NCBI GenBank assembly: GCA_022482785.1
Contig: JAKVON010000001.1
Span: forward strand, 1-64,000
Length of the DNA stretch: 64,000 nt
Direction: 5' to 3'
DNA from: Atopobiaceae bacterium
GTDB lineage: Bacteria; Actinomycetota; Coriobacteriia; Coriobacteriales; Atopobiaceae
The notes beneath the pieces are model-generated. The model ran no database searches, was not told the DNA's origin, and saw only the letters and a program-made list of their open reading frames with translations. Position 1 is the stretch's first letter. Each line of letters starts with the position of its first letter. Below are positions 8,024 through 19,082 of this stretch, one piece after another. The translations under genes were made by a program, and so were the position numbers.

Positions 8024-9254
8024 TTACTCCGACTTCGTGGCCTCGTCCGCCACGGGCATCGTTGCGCTCACGCGGCGGATGCCCACGACCATAAGCACCG
8101 CTCCCACGACGCACGCCGCGAGGCCCACGCCCACCGCCACCTTGACGCTCGCGAACTGGAACAGCGCCCCGCCCACGAGGCTCGCGATGAGCCCCCCCGA
8201 CGAGCGAGGTCAAAGCCATGAGCTACTGCCCCTTGTTCCTGTCGGCCCCCTCCACGTACTTGTTGGCGAAGTAGACCGTCGCAGGCAGGAACAGCGCGTA
8301 AGAGAACATCTGCAGCACGCTGATGGCGTAGAGCATGGGCGCGCTGCCGCACACGAGCGTGAGCGCGAACTTGACCACGAACATGACCAATGAGAAGACC
8401 AGTATCTTGTTGACGTCGAAACGTTCGAGGACCTTTGCAAAGAGGAACATGGCCGGAAGCTCGACCATGGCTTGGATGAAGATCGTCGTCCCTTGGATGG
8501 ATTCGACGGCCCCTGTGACGGACGCCGCGTCGGGCCCCAGGAAGTTGCCGATCACTTTGGCGAAGTAGGTGTTCACGAGCATGTGGCAGAAGTAGATGAG
8601 CACCATGGCGCCCACGATGATCATGAGCTGCGAATACTTCCTTATGAAGGCTCCATAGGAGATCTGCGAGACCTCCTCCTTCTCCTGGCCGGCCAGCCTT
8701 CCCGGCGTGGGCATGAGCCGCACGCTCACGAGAACGAGGGCCGCAAATCCGATGATGTAATAGAGGTAGACGCCACTGCCCACCATGCCCCAGAGCATGC
8801 CCAGAAGCTATCCTCCCACGGCATAGGCGGCAGAGCCCACCCCGCGTCCCAGGCCGTAGTTGATGGAGTGGCCGGTGTGCTCGTAGATGAAGGCCATGCT
8901 GTTGAGGAACGGCAGGCCAACGGTCTTGCTCGCCACCGCGACGACGAACAGGGCCATGAAGAGGAAGTTCCCCGTGAACAGCAGCACCGCGAGCGAGAGT
9001 GCCACGGTCACGACCATCAAGATCGAGATGAAGCCCTTCTCGTCCAGCGTCTTGGACCGATCGACGACGCCAGAGAAGACCGCCTGGCCGATGGCCGAGA
9101 GGACGCTGGCAGCGGCGATGATGATACCGATGGTGCCGTCGGCCAGGCCAGCGGCGGAAAGGTAGTTGTAGGCGTATCCCGATGAGGCGCACACAAACAT
9201 GAAGAAGGCCGCGTTCACGACGGCGTACTTCACGTTGAGGGTTCGGTTGTCCAT
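8024..9254 (-). pseudogene. MFS transporter (LacY-like symporter family), broken
   Basis: When repaired, this would be a roughly 410-residue, 12-helix major facilitator, probably a sugar:proton symporter (helix 1 YAVVNAAFFMFVCASSGYAY, later DRSKTLDEKG loop and DRNKGQ). It starts at 9254 with AAAGGGG upstream. It is broken three times: an in-frame TAG at 8808-8810 (AVGG-stop-LLGML), a second in-frame TAG at 8217-8225 (KGQ-stop-LMALTS), and an extra C in the seven-C run 8192-8198. Beyond that run the frame continues GLIASLVGGALFQF to a TAA at 8024. Both ambers fall where TCG or TTG would be expected. A 7-bp stem hairpin lies in the leader at 9278-9296. Confidence 0.75.
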
Positions 9255-9277
9255 GGCGCGGCCCCTTTCGGCACGAT

Positions 9278-9296
9278 GGCACCCCTCTCGGGTGCC
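9278..9296 (-). promoter_or_regulatory. Leader hairpin or operator upstream of MFS gene
   Basis: GGCACCC-CTCTC-GGGTGCC, a perfect 7-bp stem with a 5-base loop, about 24 bases before the MFS start. Its place and symmetry suit a repressor operator or a leader hairpin; nothing distinguishes the two. Confidence 0.35.
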
Positions 9297-9371
9297 TGCC
9301 ATCGATTCTCCATTTACCTTATGCTATTAGCAACACATCGAGGGAGGATCTCGGCAGGTGGTCGTGCAGAC

Positions 9372-9466
9372 AATCGAGGGTTCTGGGCGAGCAAACGGCC
9401 AAGTATGCGGCTGAGCTGCAAATATTCGGGGGTTCTAGGCGAATCGGTCGCCCAGAACCCTCGATT
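9372..9466. repeat. Inverted-repeat element, 19-bp arms plus a third partial copy
   Basis: The arms AATCGAGGGTTCTGGGCGA (9372-9390) and TCGCCCAGAACCCTCGATT (9448-9466) are perfect inverted repeats 57 bp apart. A third, degenerate copy (GGGTTCTAGGCGA) lies between them. The whole unit resembles a REP/BIME-type or small MITE-like intergenic repeat between the fused ABC gene and the MFS gene. Confidence 0.6.
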
Positions 9467-9478
9467 CCTTGCAGACAT

Positions 9479-9500
9479 TCCCCGGCAGGGCTCCCGGGGA
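9479..9500 (-). terminator. Possible terminator of the fused ABC gene
   Basis: TCCCCGG and CCGGGGA form a 7-bp GC stem with an 8-base loop, about 20 bases after the ABC stop at 9521. No T-run follows, so confidence is limited. Confidence 0.4.
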
Positions 9501-9520
9501 GCCCCATCCGCGAGCACCAG

Positions 9521-12500
9521 CTACTTCAGCTCCACCCTCACGCAACCAGGCTCGTGCTCGATCTTGGTCGTCACGCCTTGCACGATGGCGGTCGATATCT
9601 CGTCGAGGTCCGCCATCGGGTCGAAGTCCTCGCCGGCCCAGGCAAGCGAGAGGGACGTGCGCGCCGTCTTCTCCTCGTACTCCACCGTGAGCGTGAGGTC
9701 GGGGCTGTCGCCAAGCCGGGGCAGCACCCCACGCACCCCCAGCTCCTCGAAGACGAGCTGGGCGTTCTGCACGGACTTGAGGGGGACGCGGAACCTCTTG
9801 CCGAAGTCGTCGATGCCGGCCATCGTCTCGATGAAGTCGAAGTCGGCGGAGTCCACGTGGGCCGTGTAGACCTTGAGCTGGCGTATGAACGCACGCGTGC
9901 GCTCGCGCCTGGGATGCTCGAAGACCTGCTCGGGCGTGCCGTCCTCGTAGAGCTCACCCTGGTCCATGTAGAAGACTCGGGAGCAGACGTCGTGGGCGAA
10001 CTGCATCTCGTGCGTGACGACCAGCATGGTGAGGCCCAGCTCCGCGAGCTTGTTCATGACCATGAGCACCTCGCCCACCATGGTGGGGTCGAGTGCGCTC
10101 GTGGGCTCGTCGAACAGCACGATGTCGGGCTGCATGGCGAGCGTGCGGGCGATGGCCACGCGCTGCTTCTGCCCGCCGGAGAGCTCGTCTGGGAAGTTCA
10201 GCGCCTTGTCGGCGAGGCCCATCTGGCGCAGGAGCCTCATGCCCTGTTCATAGGCCTCCTGGCGCGAGGTCCCCTTGAGCTCGACGGGCGCGAGCATGAC
10301 GTTCTCGATGACGGTGAGGTGTCCGAAGAGGTTGAAGCTCTGGAAGACCATGCCCATGCGCTGGCGCACCTTCGCCAGGTCGCAAGCCGGGTCGGTGACG
10401 TCCGAGCCGAGGACCACGATCTTTCCCGAGGTGGGGTCCTCGAGGCGGTTGATGCAGCGCAGGAGGGTCGACTTCCCCGTGCCGGAGGGCCCGAGGACGG
10501 AGATCACCTCGCCGCGGCGGATGGTGGCGCTGACGTCTGCCAGGGGCGTCGCGTTGGGATAGACCTTCCTGAGGTGGGAGATCTCGATGACGGGGGCATC
10601 GTCCCCGCCGCCGATGCCTTCCCAGGGGGAGCTCTCGTCCTGCACGGCAGCCGACGAGACGTCGATGCCCCTGAGCTCGCGCGAGCGACGCTTGGGATCG
10701 AGCCTTCCCTCGAGCATGCCGATGAGCGCCACGAGACCCCAGGTGAGGAAGAAGTAGATGAGGGCCGTAGCGATGAGCGGGAAGAAGGCGTCGAACGTGC
10801 GGGCCCGGATGATGTCGGAGACCTTGGTGAGGTCGGTGACGGCGATGTAGCCCACCACGGCCGTCCCCTTGACCAGGCTCACGAACGAGCCCTTGTAGAC
10901 GGGCAGTATGTGGCTCACGGCCTGCGGGGCGACGATCTTCGCGAACGTCTGGCGCTTCGTGAAGCCGAGGGCAAGGGAAGCCTCCGACTGCCCCGGATCG
11001 ACCGCGTCGATGCCCGTGCGCATCATCGTCGAGCAGGTCACCGCGAAGTCGAGCCCGAAGGCGATGATGGCGACGACGATGCCGCCGAGGGCAGCCTTCG
11101 CGAAGACGACGTAGAAGAAGACCATGAGCAGCACCACGATGGGGATGCCCGACTCGAAGCTGCAGAGCCCGTTGGCAAGGGACCTCGCCCAGCGCCTCCT
11201 GCTCCCCCGCTGCAGGCAGAGGCCGAACCCGCCGATGGTGCCGATGACGGCCGCAGCGAGCGATATGAGCAGGGTGATGCCAAGGCCCTGGGCCATGAGC
11301 ACCCAGCGGCCCTCTCGCACGAAGGTCTTGTCGAAGCCCTGGGAGATGGCAGCGAAGAGTCCGGCGATGCCGCCGGACGTCGATGAGGAGGATGCGTCGG
11401 TGGCAGCGGTGACGTCGGCCTTCCTCATGACGAGCACGACGCTGCCCTTGAAATCGGGCGTGGCGAAGTCTATGGACTGCTTGCGCTCGTCGGTGATGGT
11501 CATGGAGCCGCAGATGAGGTCGGCCTGTCCCGACTCGAGCGCCGGGATGAGCGAGGAGAACTTGGTGCCCGTCGTCTTCACGGCCATGTGGAGCTCCTTG
11601 GCGATCATGTAGACGACCTCGACCTCGTAGCCCTCCGGCTCGCCCGCGCTGCCCGTGTAGCACATGGGAATGGTGGTGGCCTCGTATGAGAACTTGAGGG
11701 TACCGGCGGACGTGTCGTATCCCGTGAACTGGCTCGAGTCGATCTTCATCCTCTCGGAGTCGCCAGAGAACCACTTGTCCTGCAGTGCCGCGAGCGTGCC
11801 GTCTTCCGTCCACTTGTCGATGAGGGCCGAGCAGACGGAGGTACGGGCGCTGCCCTTGGGCAGGCCGATACCCACCGGGCTTGGGGCGAGCGGGTCGGAG
11901 AAGATGGCGAGGTCGGGGTTCTGGGCCACGATCAGCCGCGCGACCGGCTCGTCCATGGCCCCGGCATCGGCCGTGCCGTTCTGGATGGCCGGAATCATCG
12001 AGGTGGCGTCCTCGAACCAGAGCGTCTTGAAGTCGGAGACCTTCTTCCTGGCCAGCTGGTCGGTGACGCTCCCCGTGATGGAGCCGATCTTGGCGCCGGC
12101 AAGGTCTGCGTAGGTGGAGAACCGGACTCCGGAAGGTCGAGGTGGCAGCACTCGTGGCAGCGGCGCTCGTCGCAGTCGCCGTCGTCGCAGAGGAGGTCGT
12201 GCTCGAGGCGAGGTCTGCCCTGCCGCACGATCAGCACCTGCCCAGCCGTCATGTACGGAGCCGAGAAGTCGATGGACTCCTTGCGCTCGTCCGTGACGCT
12301 CAGGGCGGCCGAGACGATGTCGTACTGGTCGGACTGAAGCCCCGGCAGGAGCGAGGCGAACTTCACGCTGTCGACGCTCACCGCCATGTGGAGCTCCTTG
12401 GCGACCATATAGCACAGCTCGACGTCGAACCCCTCGGGGCTGCCATCCCCTCCGACGTAGTCCATCGGGACCTTCGAGGAGTCGATGGCATAGCGAAGCG

Positions 12501-13038
12501 TGCCTGCCGAGGTGTCGTAGCCGGCATACTGGCTCGCGTCGATCGCGGTGTCGTCGGTGTAGTCCGTGACCCACTTGGCCTTGAGCGCGTCGATGGTGCC
12601 GTCCGCCTTGAGCCTGTCGATGGCGGCGTTCACCTGCGGGGCGAGGGCGCTGCCCTTCTGAAGGCCGAACGCGTAGTCGGTGTCGACCAGGTGGGTGGGA
12701 AAGATCGCAAGGCCAGGGGTCTCGCGCACGAGGTTGGTCGCCGTCATCTCCTCGGCGGCGATCGAGTCGACCTCGCCGTTCGTGAGGGCAGGAATCATGT
12801 CGGCATAGGAGTCGAAGTACTCCTTCGTGACGTTGTCATACCTTCCCGAGACGATGCTGTCGGCGTAGGAGCCCGTGAGCATGCCCATCTTGGTGTTGTC
12901 GAAGTCTTCCAGGCTGGAGAAGGTCACGCCCGCGGACGTGGCGGCGAGTACCGCACGCGCCGGGAATGCCACGAGGAGGGCGACGGTCGCCGCCAGGACG
13001 AGGAACATGGCACGAGACGTGCCGCGCGTTGAGCTCAC
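9521..13038 (-). CDS. Fused amino-acid ABC transporter (two binding proteins, permease, ATPase)
   Basis: One gene of about 1170 residues after repair. Residues 1-35 are a signal or anchor. Then comes a substrate-binding lobe-2-like unit (about 39-160), a lobe-1-like unit (179-273, with [17 protein letters not shown] and [10 protein letters not shown]), an Ala/Ser/Thr linker, a second lobe-2 unit from about 308, and a second lobe-1 unit ([17 protein letters not shown]). A His/Glu/Gln-type permease follows with its EAA loop ([17 protein letters not shown]), then the ATPase: Walker [10 protein letters not shown], signature [16 protein letters not shown], Walker [14 protein letters not shown]-loop VTHEMQ. 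About 130 extra residues finish it. The GTG start has GGAAGG upstream. Two extra bases (in CCC 12218-12220, and near 12131-12136) break the frame on either side of the linker. Polar amino-acid uptake is likely. Confidence 0.82.
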
Positions 13039-13169
13039 GGTGACATCCTTCCGGTTGGCCGAACGACTTCAAGGATGATATTCGCGGCGCGAGGAAGGGG
13101 TGGCGAATCGGTAAGGGGCATGTTGCGGCCATGAGAGCGGACGAGAGGCGACGCATCGCAGCGGAAGCG

Positions 13170-16100
13170 TCATGAGACGCTGCACGCCTCATAGATGGTC
13201 CGGTACAAGACCTGGGCATCGACGGGCTTGGCGATGTGCGCGTTCATGCCGGCGTCGAGGCTCCTGGCGACGTCAGAGTCATAGGCATCCGCCGACATGG
13301 CGATGATGGGAACCGATGCCGCCCGCTCGAAGTCGAGGGCGCGGATGGCTCGCGCGGCCTGGTAGCCATCCATGACAGGCATGCGGATGTCCATGAGTAT
13401 CGCGTCGAAGTCCCCAGGCGCGTCCCGGAAGGCCCCGACGGCCTCGCGCCCATTCGCGACGCGCGTGACGGCGGCCCCGCGCGATTCGAGCAAGGCGCGG
13501 GCGATCTCCACGTTCATCTCGTTGTCCTCGACGAGAAGGAGTCGCCTGCCCTGCGAGCGCATCCTGCGGGAAGCTCGAAATCGCGCTGCCCGGCGGCATC
13601 CCGAGGCCGCATCCTCCGCCTCCTCGAAGTCGAGCCAGACGCTGAAGGTCGTGCCATGGCCGAGCTCGCTCTCGACCTCGATTCGGCCACCCATGAGGTC
13701 GACGATGTCCTTGACGATGGAGAGGCCCAGGCCAGAGCCCCCGATATGCGCGGTCTTCTCGGTGCGCTCCTGCGCGAACGGCTCGAAGACCCTCTTGAGG
13801 AACTCGCGGCTCATGCCCGACGCCGTCGTCGGACACGGTGATCTTGTCGTGTATGCGGCCGGGCTCCCTCCCTATGCACTCGACCCTCATCGCGATGTGC
13901 CCATGCGGAGGCGTGAACTTGGTGGCGTTGTTCAGCAGGTTCAGGATGATCTTCTCGAGCAGCAACGTGTCGACGTTGATGCTCGCCCCAGGACGCGCGC
14001 TCGCTGTCGAGCGTGAAGGCTATGTCCTTTGCGTCCATGGTGGGCTTGATGGCCGTGACGACGTTCTCCATGATCTGGGGGCACGACGCGACCCTCTTGT
14101 TGAGAGTGAGCCTTCCCGTCTCGATCTTGGAGAGGTCGAGGGTGTCGTTGATGAGGGAGAGGAGGGTCTTTCCCGCCTCTTTGGTCTTCACGAGGTAGTC
14201 GCGGACAACGGCGGGGTCCTCCGACTCGAGCGCGAGGTTCGCATAGCCGAGCACGCCATTCAGGGGCGTGCGCATGTCGTGGCTCACCGAGGAGAGGAAG
14301 CTCGACTTGTAGGCATTGGCGGCGTCGGCCTGCGCGCGCAGGAGCTTCTCCTCCTCGAGCTGGCGCCTGAGCTCCTCCTTGAGGCGGACCTCCTCGCCGA
14401 CGTCAGTGAAGACGGCATAGAACACCTTGTGGTCCGGCGTCGTCTCGCGCAGCGTGATCTCCTCGCGGATCCAGTAGTAGGCTCCGTCCGCCCCCTCGGT
14501 ACGATAGTCGTCCACGACGAAGTGCCTCGAGTTGTAGTTGTCATGGAAGGTCTTCTTGACGCGCTCGAGGTCATCCGGATGAACGCCCACGAACGCGTTG
14601 CGAACGTAGGCGTTGACCAGGGCGGGCTGCGACTCGGGGGAGAGGGTGAGGTCGTTGTCGGAGAGGGAGAACCCGAGGAGGCGGAACATCTGCTGGTTGA
14701 CGTACTCGATGGTGAGGTGGTCGGGATCGGGCATGTGAAGGACGCAGATGCCGCCCGAGATGGTGTCGAGGATGTCCTGGACCCTGCTGGCCTCCTCCTT
14801 CGCCTGCTCGAGGGCCTTCTGCTGGAGCCGGTAGGTCTCGGTGACGTCGGACTCGACGACGAGGACGGCATTCGGGTCGTCAAGGAGCCGATAATGCTGG
14901 TAGCGACGGCGCACGCCCTCGCCCGAGCCCTCGTCGAAGTGCTCGAGGACGGTGAACTCGTAACGTTCCTCGGAGAGCGCCTTCCCACGGACGAACGCGG
15001 CGGAGGCGGCCCCCGCATAGGGCCCGCGATCGGTCTCGATCGACCCAATGCTCGGCCGCGTACTCGCAAAGCTCGAGAACGAGCAGGACGCGCCGGCCTC
15101 GGGCAGGAAGCGCCGGTAGCCGCTTGGCAGGGAATCGCCGATGAAGATCGCGTCGAAGCGGTCGGTATCGGTGTGGAGCAGGGCGATCAGGTCGTACTCC
15201 TGACTGGTGATGATGTTCATTATCTCGTCGCGACGCTTCTCTGCCGAGATGTCGACCGAGTACATGATTCCCGTGACGTCCTGCGTGTCGGGATTGCGCA
15301 GCATGCTGATGTAGGTGCGAACCCAGAAGGGCTCGCCGTCCTCGCCGAGCCTGTGGTAGTCGACGCTCAGGCTCGTCCGCCCCTCCTCGAAGGACCTGAC
15401 GAGGTTCTCCCTGTTGAAAACCGCATTGAAGCGGTCGCTGTCGGACTCGCTTGGAATGATGGAGGTGACGTTTCTGAACAGGCCGTCGGCCGTCGAGGAG
15501 GAGAGGAGGTTCATGACGAACGGCGACTTGCCATGTCCCTCGCCGCAGGTGTTCCTCATGAGGTTGAGCTCGAAGGCGCAGAGCGCCTCGGGGTTCGCGA
15601 CGAGGAGCGACTGGAGGAGCTCGTGATAGCGCTGCTGCTCCTGCTTCTCGAGGGTGACGTTGATGCCGAGGCCATAGGCGACCGCAGGGCTTGCCGTCCC
15701 TCTCCTCGACGAGCGAGTAAATGACCCTCTCGCAGCGCAGGGGCGCGTCAGGATGCCAGCGCATCCAGATGTCCTCCGAGACCTTGCGCTCGCCTGCGTC
15801 GAGACGACGGAAGAGATCGAGGAGCTTGGGCCTGTCCTCCTCGACGACGAGGGGGACGATCGACTGTGGGACGTCCGCGATGGTGCCCATGATCCCGAAC
15901 TTGTCGAAGCTCTTGCTCGGGCTCGTGATGGTGTGCTCCTGGATGTGGTACTCCCAGACGCCGAGCTCGGCGCTCTCTATGGCGAGCTCGTAGCGGTCCT
16001 TCGCGGTCTGGAGCTGCTGCTTGAGCGTCGTCGCCTCGGTGATGTCGTCGATGTACTGCATGAAGGCGTCGTGCCCGCACCACTCGATCCCCTCGCACGC

Positions 16101-16763
16101 GAGCCTCTCCCACCTGCCGTTCGACTCGTTGAGGCGCTCGGTGGTGAGCTGCTCGCCGTAGGCGATGTCATTCATGAAGCAGTCGTCGCAGGGGGTCTTC
16201 CGGCCCCTGATGTACGAGTAGCAGGTGCTGCCCAGGTACTCGCCCCTGCGCTGCCCGCGGGCGGCCTTGTTCATGTAGAGGATCTCGTAGTTCTTGCGGT
16301 CGCAGATGTAGACCATGCGCTCGGTGCTGTCGATGATGCGCAGATAGATGTTCGACTCGACCGAGGCGTTGGAGAACAGGGCCAGGATGACGGCATCGCC
16401 CTCGTACTCCCCCAGATAGCTCGCATTGCCGTGGACCCAGTCGAAGCCCAGCGTCTTGTGCAGGACCCGGCAGTAGTGCTCGAAGGGCTTGTGGTCGACG
16501 CGGCATGTGCGCACGACGTCCATGAGGTGCGGAAGGTCCTCCACAACGATTGCCTGCCGGGCATCGACCATCAGAAGCTCGTCAAGCTCCTCGGCCGACA
16601 TCCCGCAGAGCTCATGGAGGTTCGGAGAGGCATAGACGAGCCGGATGGAATCGTCGGAGACCCAGTAGATGGCCGCATAACCGGGCGCCACGCGCTCCAG
16701 CAGCTCGATTGTTTCCTGCGAGACTTCCAAGCACGCCTCTTTCAGAGAGCGACCAAGTGGCAA
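13170..16763 (-). CDS. Multi-PAS hybrid histidine kinase 1
   Basis: About 1196 residues after repair. Several PAS-type sensor modules occupy residues 20-800; one carries a C-x10-C-x2-C motif (Cys181, 192, 195). The phospho-acceptor is His in VSHDMRTPLNG (about 829). The ATPase shows the N-box KIILNLLNNATKF, DDGVGMS and GGSGLGLSI. A receiver follows (LLLVEDNEMN, Asp in DAILMDIRMP, Lys in AHIAKPVD). There is no transmembrane helix and no DNA-binding output. Three frameshifts, each one extra base (15687-15689, 13986-13989, 13816-13818), look like sequencing errors. The TTG at 16763 is used; a TTG at 16730 preceded by AGAGG is an alternative. It lies 131 bp upstream of the fused ABC gene, so it may control amino-acid uptake. 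Confidence 0.8.
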
Positions 16764-16849
16764 TCTTGCTTATCATCCCAGTGCGCACGACACACGGGGC
16801 CCTGATTCGGCGAACGGAACGTCGGCCGTTGATTTCTCAATGCATCCGA

Positions 16850-18253
16850 TCAGAACTCAGCGCTACCGGCGGTGCGTGGATGCGGAATCACGTCGCGGAT
16901 GTTATCCACGCCCGTAAGATACATCACGAGGCGCTCGAAGCCCAGCCCGAAGCCCGCATGCTGGCAGCCGCCGTACCTTCTGAGGTCGCGGTAGGAACGA
17001 TATTGCCCGGCATCCATCCCCAGCTCGGCGATGCGACGGTCGAGCATCTCGAGCCGCTCCTCGCGCTGCGAGCCTCCGATGATCTCGCCGATGCCGGGAA
17101 CGAGGCAGTCTGCCGCGGCCACCGTCTTGCCGTCGTCGTTCATACGCATGTAGAAGGCCTTGATCTGGGCGGGGTAGTCCGTCACGAAGACGGGCTTCCC
17201 GAAGTGCCGCTCGGTGAGGTAGCGCTCGTGCTCGGTCTGAAGGTCGACCCCCCACGAGACGGGGAACTCGAACTTCACCCCCTTGGACACCGCCTCCTCG
17301 AGGATGTCGATGGCCTCGGTGTAGCTCACGCGGGCGAACTTGGAGCCGGCGACATGTTCGAGCCGCGCGGCGAGACCCTGGTCGACGAATCTGTTGAACA
17401 TCGCCATCTCGTCGGGACAGCGCCTCATGACCTCGTTGATCACGTACTTGAGCATCGCCTCGGCGAGGTCCATGTCGTCTGCGAGGTCGGCGAAGGCGAT
17501 CTCGGGCTCGACCATCCAGAACTCCGCCGCATGCCGGCGCGTGTTGGAGTCCTCGGCGCGGAAGGTGGGGCCGAAGGTGTAGACGTCTCCGAAGGCCATG
17601 GCGAAGTTCTCGGCCTGGAGCTGGCCCGAGACGGTGAGGCTCGCCGCGTGGCCGAAGAAGTCCTGGGAATAGTCGACCTTGCCCTCGGGCGTGGTGGGGA
17701 CGTTCGCCAGGTCGAGCGTGGTCACGCGGAACATCTCGCCCGCGCCCTCGGCGTCCGACGTGGTAATGATGGGAGTGTTCACGTAGACGAAGCCGCGCTC
17801 CTGGAAGAACTCGTGGATGGCGGAGGCGGCGACCGAGCGGACGCGGAAGACGGCCCGGAAGAGGTTGGTGCGTGCGCGCAGGTGCTGTTGGGTGCGCAGG
17901 TACTCGCGAGGCTGCCTCTGCTTCTGGAGCGGGTAGTCCGGCCCCGACTCCCCCGCAACCTCGATGCGGGTCGCCTGCAGCTCGAAGGGCTGTGGTCTCT
18001 CAGGGGTGAGGGCGAGGACGCCCGTCACGACGAGCGAGGCCCCGATTCCCTGCCCGGCGACGTCGTCGTAGTTCGACAGCCGCTCGCGGTTCATAACCAC
18101 CTGCAGGTCCTTGAAGCAGCTCCCGTCGTTCAGAGTGACGAAGCCGAAGTTCTTCATGTCGCGGATCGAGCGGACCCATCCGCAGACGACGACCTCCTTC
18201 CCTCCGAGGCCCTGCATGTCCGAATAGAGCCGTGCAATGCGTGTGCGATTCAT
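16850..18253 (-). CDS. asnS: Asparaginyl-tRNA synthetase
   Basis: 467 residues, the usual length. It charges tRNA-Asn with asparagine in the cytoplasm. The N-terminal OB-fold anticodon-binding domain reads [25 protein letters not shown]. The class II core has motif 2 ([26 protein letters not shown]) and motif 3 ([15 protein letters not shown]). The mid-protein section and C-terminal [13 protein letters not shown] are typical of AsnS rather than AspS. The ATG at 18253 has AAGGAG six bases upstream; an open frame extends to 18292. It stands alone, 87 bp from kinase 1 downstream and 88 bp from frdB upstream. I see no T-box leader. Confidence 0.93.
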   Translation of the reverse strand: MNRTRIARLYSDMQGLGGKEVVVCGWVRSIRDMKNFGFVTLNDGSCFKDLQVVMNRERLSNYDDVAGQGIGASLVVTGVLALTPERPQPFELQATRIEVAGESGPDYPLQKQRQPREYLRTQQHLRARTNLFRAVFRVRSVAASAIHEFFQERGFVYVNTPIITTSDAEGAGEMFRVTTLDLANVPTTPEGKVDYSQDFFGHAASLTVSGQLQAENFAMAFGDVYTFGPTFRAEDSNTRRHAAEFWMVEPEIAFADLADDMDLAEAMLKYVINEVMRRCPDEMAMFNRFVDQGLAARLEHVAGSKFARVSYTEAIDILEEAVSKGVKFEFPVSWGVDLQTEHERYLTERHFGKPVFVTDYPAQIKAFYMRMNDDGKTVAAADCLVPGIGEIIGGSQREERLEMLDRRIAELGMDAGQYRSYRDLRRYGGCQHAGFGLGFERLVMYLTGVDNIRDVIPHPRTAGSAEF

Positions 18254-18341
18254 CTGGCGCTCCTTGTGAAAACTCGTCTTGTCAGCAAGCAAACCTTATC
18301 GCACTTGTGCGGCAATCGGAAACCATGAGGAGGGCAGACGG

Positions 18342-19082
18342 CTATCGACGCCGTCCGATGCGCTGCCAGAAGCCCCAGACGGAGGCCCTGTTGGCCTGAG
18401 AGACGAGTGTCATCGTGGGAAGGCCAGCCGGGCAGGCGCGCTCGCAGGCACCGTTCTTCGAGCAAACCGAGAAGAAGCGCTCCTGGTAGGCACGACGCAT
18501 GTCCTCGCGGTGGGCGTCGTCTGGCTCCTTCGTGACCGTCCCCATGAGGCCGACCGCCCCGGCCGCCCCGCAGAACAGGTCCCCGGGCGCATAGTTGGGA
18601 CAGGCCTCGAGGCAGCAACCGCAGGCGAGGCAGAGGCCGGCCTGGTATTGGTGGACGGCAAGCCGCGGGGTGACCTTCGCGTCGCCCTCGAGCCAGGCGT
18701 GCGACTCGATCATGGCCTCCTCCAGGGCAGAACGGTCGACCACGAGGTCGCGGACGAGGGGAAACTTCGTCAGCGGCCCCACCTCGACCAGCCCGTCTCG
18801 CGCGACCTCGTCGACGAAGGCCTGGCAGGCAAGCGTCGGGGTGTCGTTCACAACCATCGCGCAGGCACCGCAGAGCCCCTGCTCGCAGCTGCACTCGTAG
18901 GCGATGGCCTCGAAGGGCGCATCGGCGGTCGAGGTGCGGGACCCCGGGTGGTCGTTGATCCACTCGAGGACGTGGAGCACCGAGACGTGCGTCGGCCCGA
19001 CGTACTCGAAGGCCTCCAGGGACGAGGGGGACTCGGGGTCGCGCTGCCTCCTCACGGCGATCCTCACGCGTGCGTCTGGCAT
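18342..19082 (-). CDS. frdB: Fumarate reductase / succinate dehydrogenase iron-sulfur subunit
   Basis: 246 residues. It passes electrons between the quinone site of the membrane anchor and the FAD of subunit A. The N-terminal ferredoxin-like domain has the [2Fe-2S] ligands in YECSCEQGLCGACAM. The C-terminal domain has CLACGCCLEACP and CSKNGACERACPAG for the [4Fe-4S] and [3Fe-4S] clusters. GGAGG precedes the ATG at 19082, which lies inside the last codons of subunit A (19-bp overlap). It is the last gene of the C-A-B operon. In an anaerobe with class I fumarase nearby, fumarate reduction is the more likely direction. Confidence 0.9.
   Translation of the reverse strand: MPDARVRIAVRRQRDPESPSSLEAFEYVGPTHVSVLHVLEWINDHPGSRTSTADAPFEAIAYECSCEQGLCGACAMVVNDTPTLACQAFVDEVARDGLVEVGPLTKFPLVRDLVVDRSALEEAMIESHAWLEGDAKVTPRLAVHQYQAGLCLACGCCLEACPNYAPGDLFCGAAGAVGLMGTVTKEPDDAHREDMRRAYQERFFSVCSKNGACERACPAGLPTMTLVSQANRASVWGFWQRIGRRR

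Noticed and set aside
8217-8810. Amber recoding (for example pyrrolysine or suppressor tRNA)
   Set aside because: TAG is a normal terminal stop in many genes here, including paaK and serA, and the same gene also has a frameshift.
18254-18341. T-box riboswitch before asnS
   Set aside because: The gap to frdB is under 100 bp and shows no T-box sequence or specifier loop.
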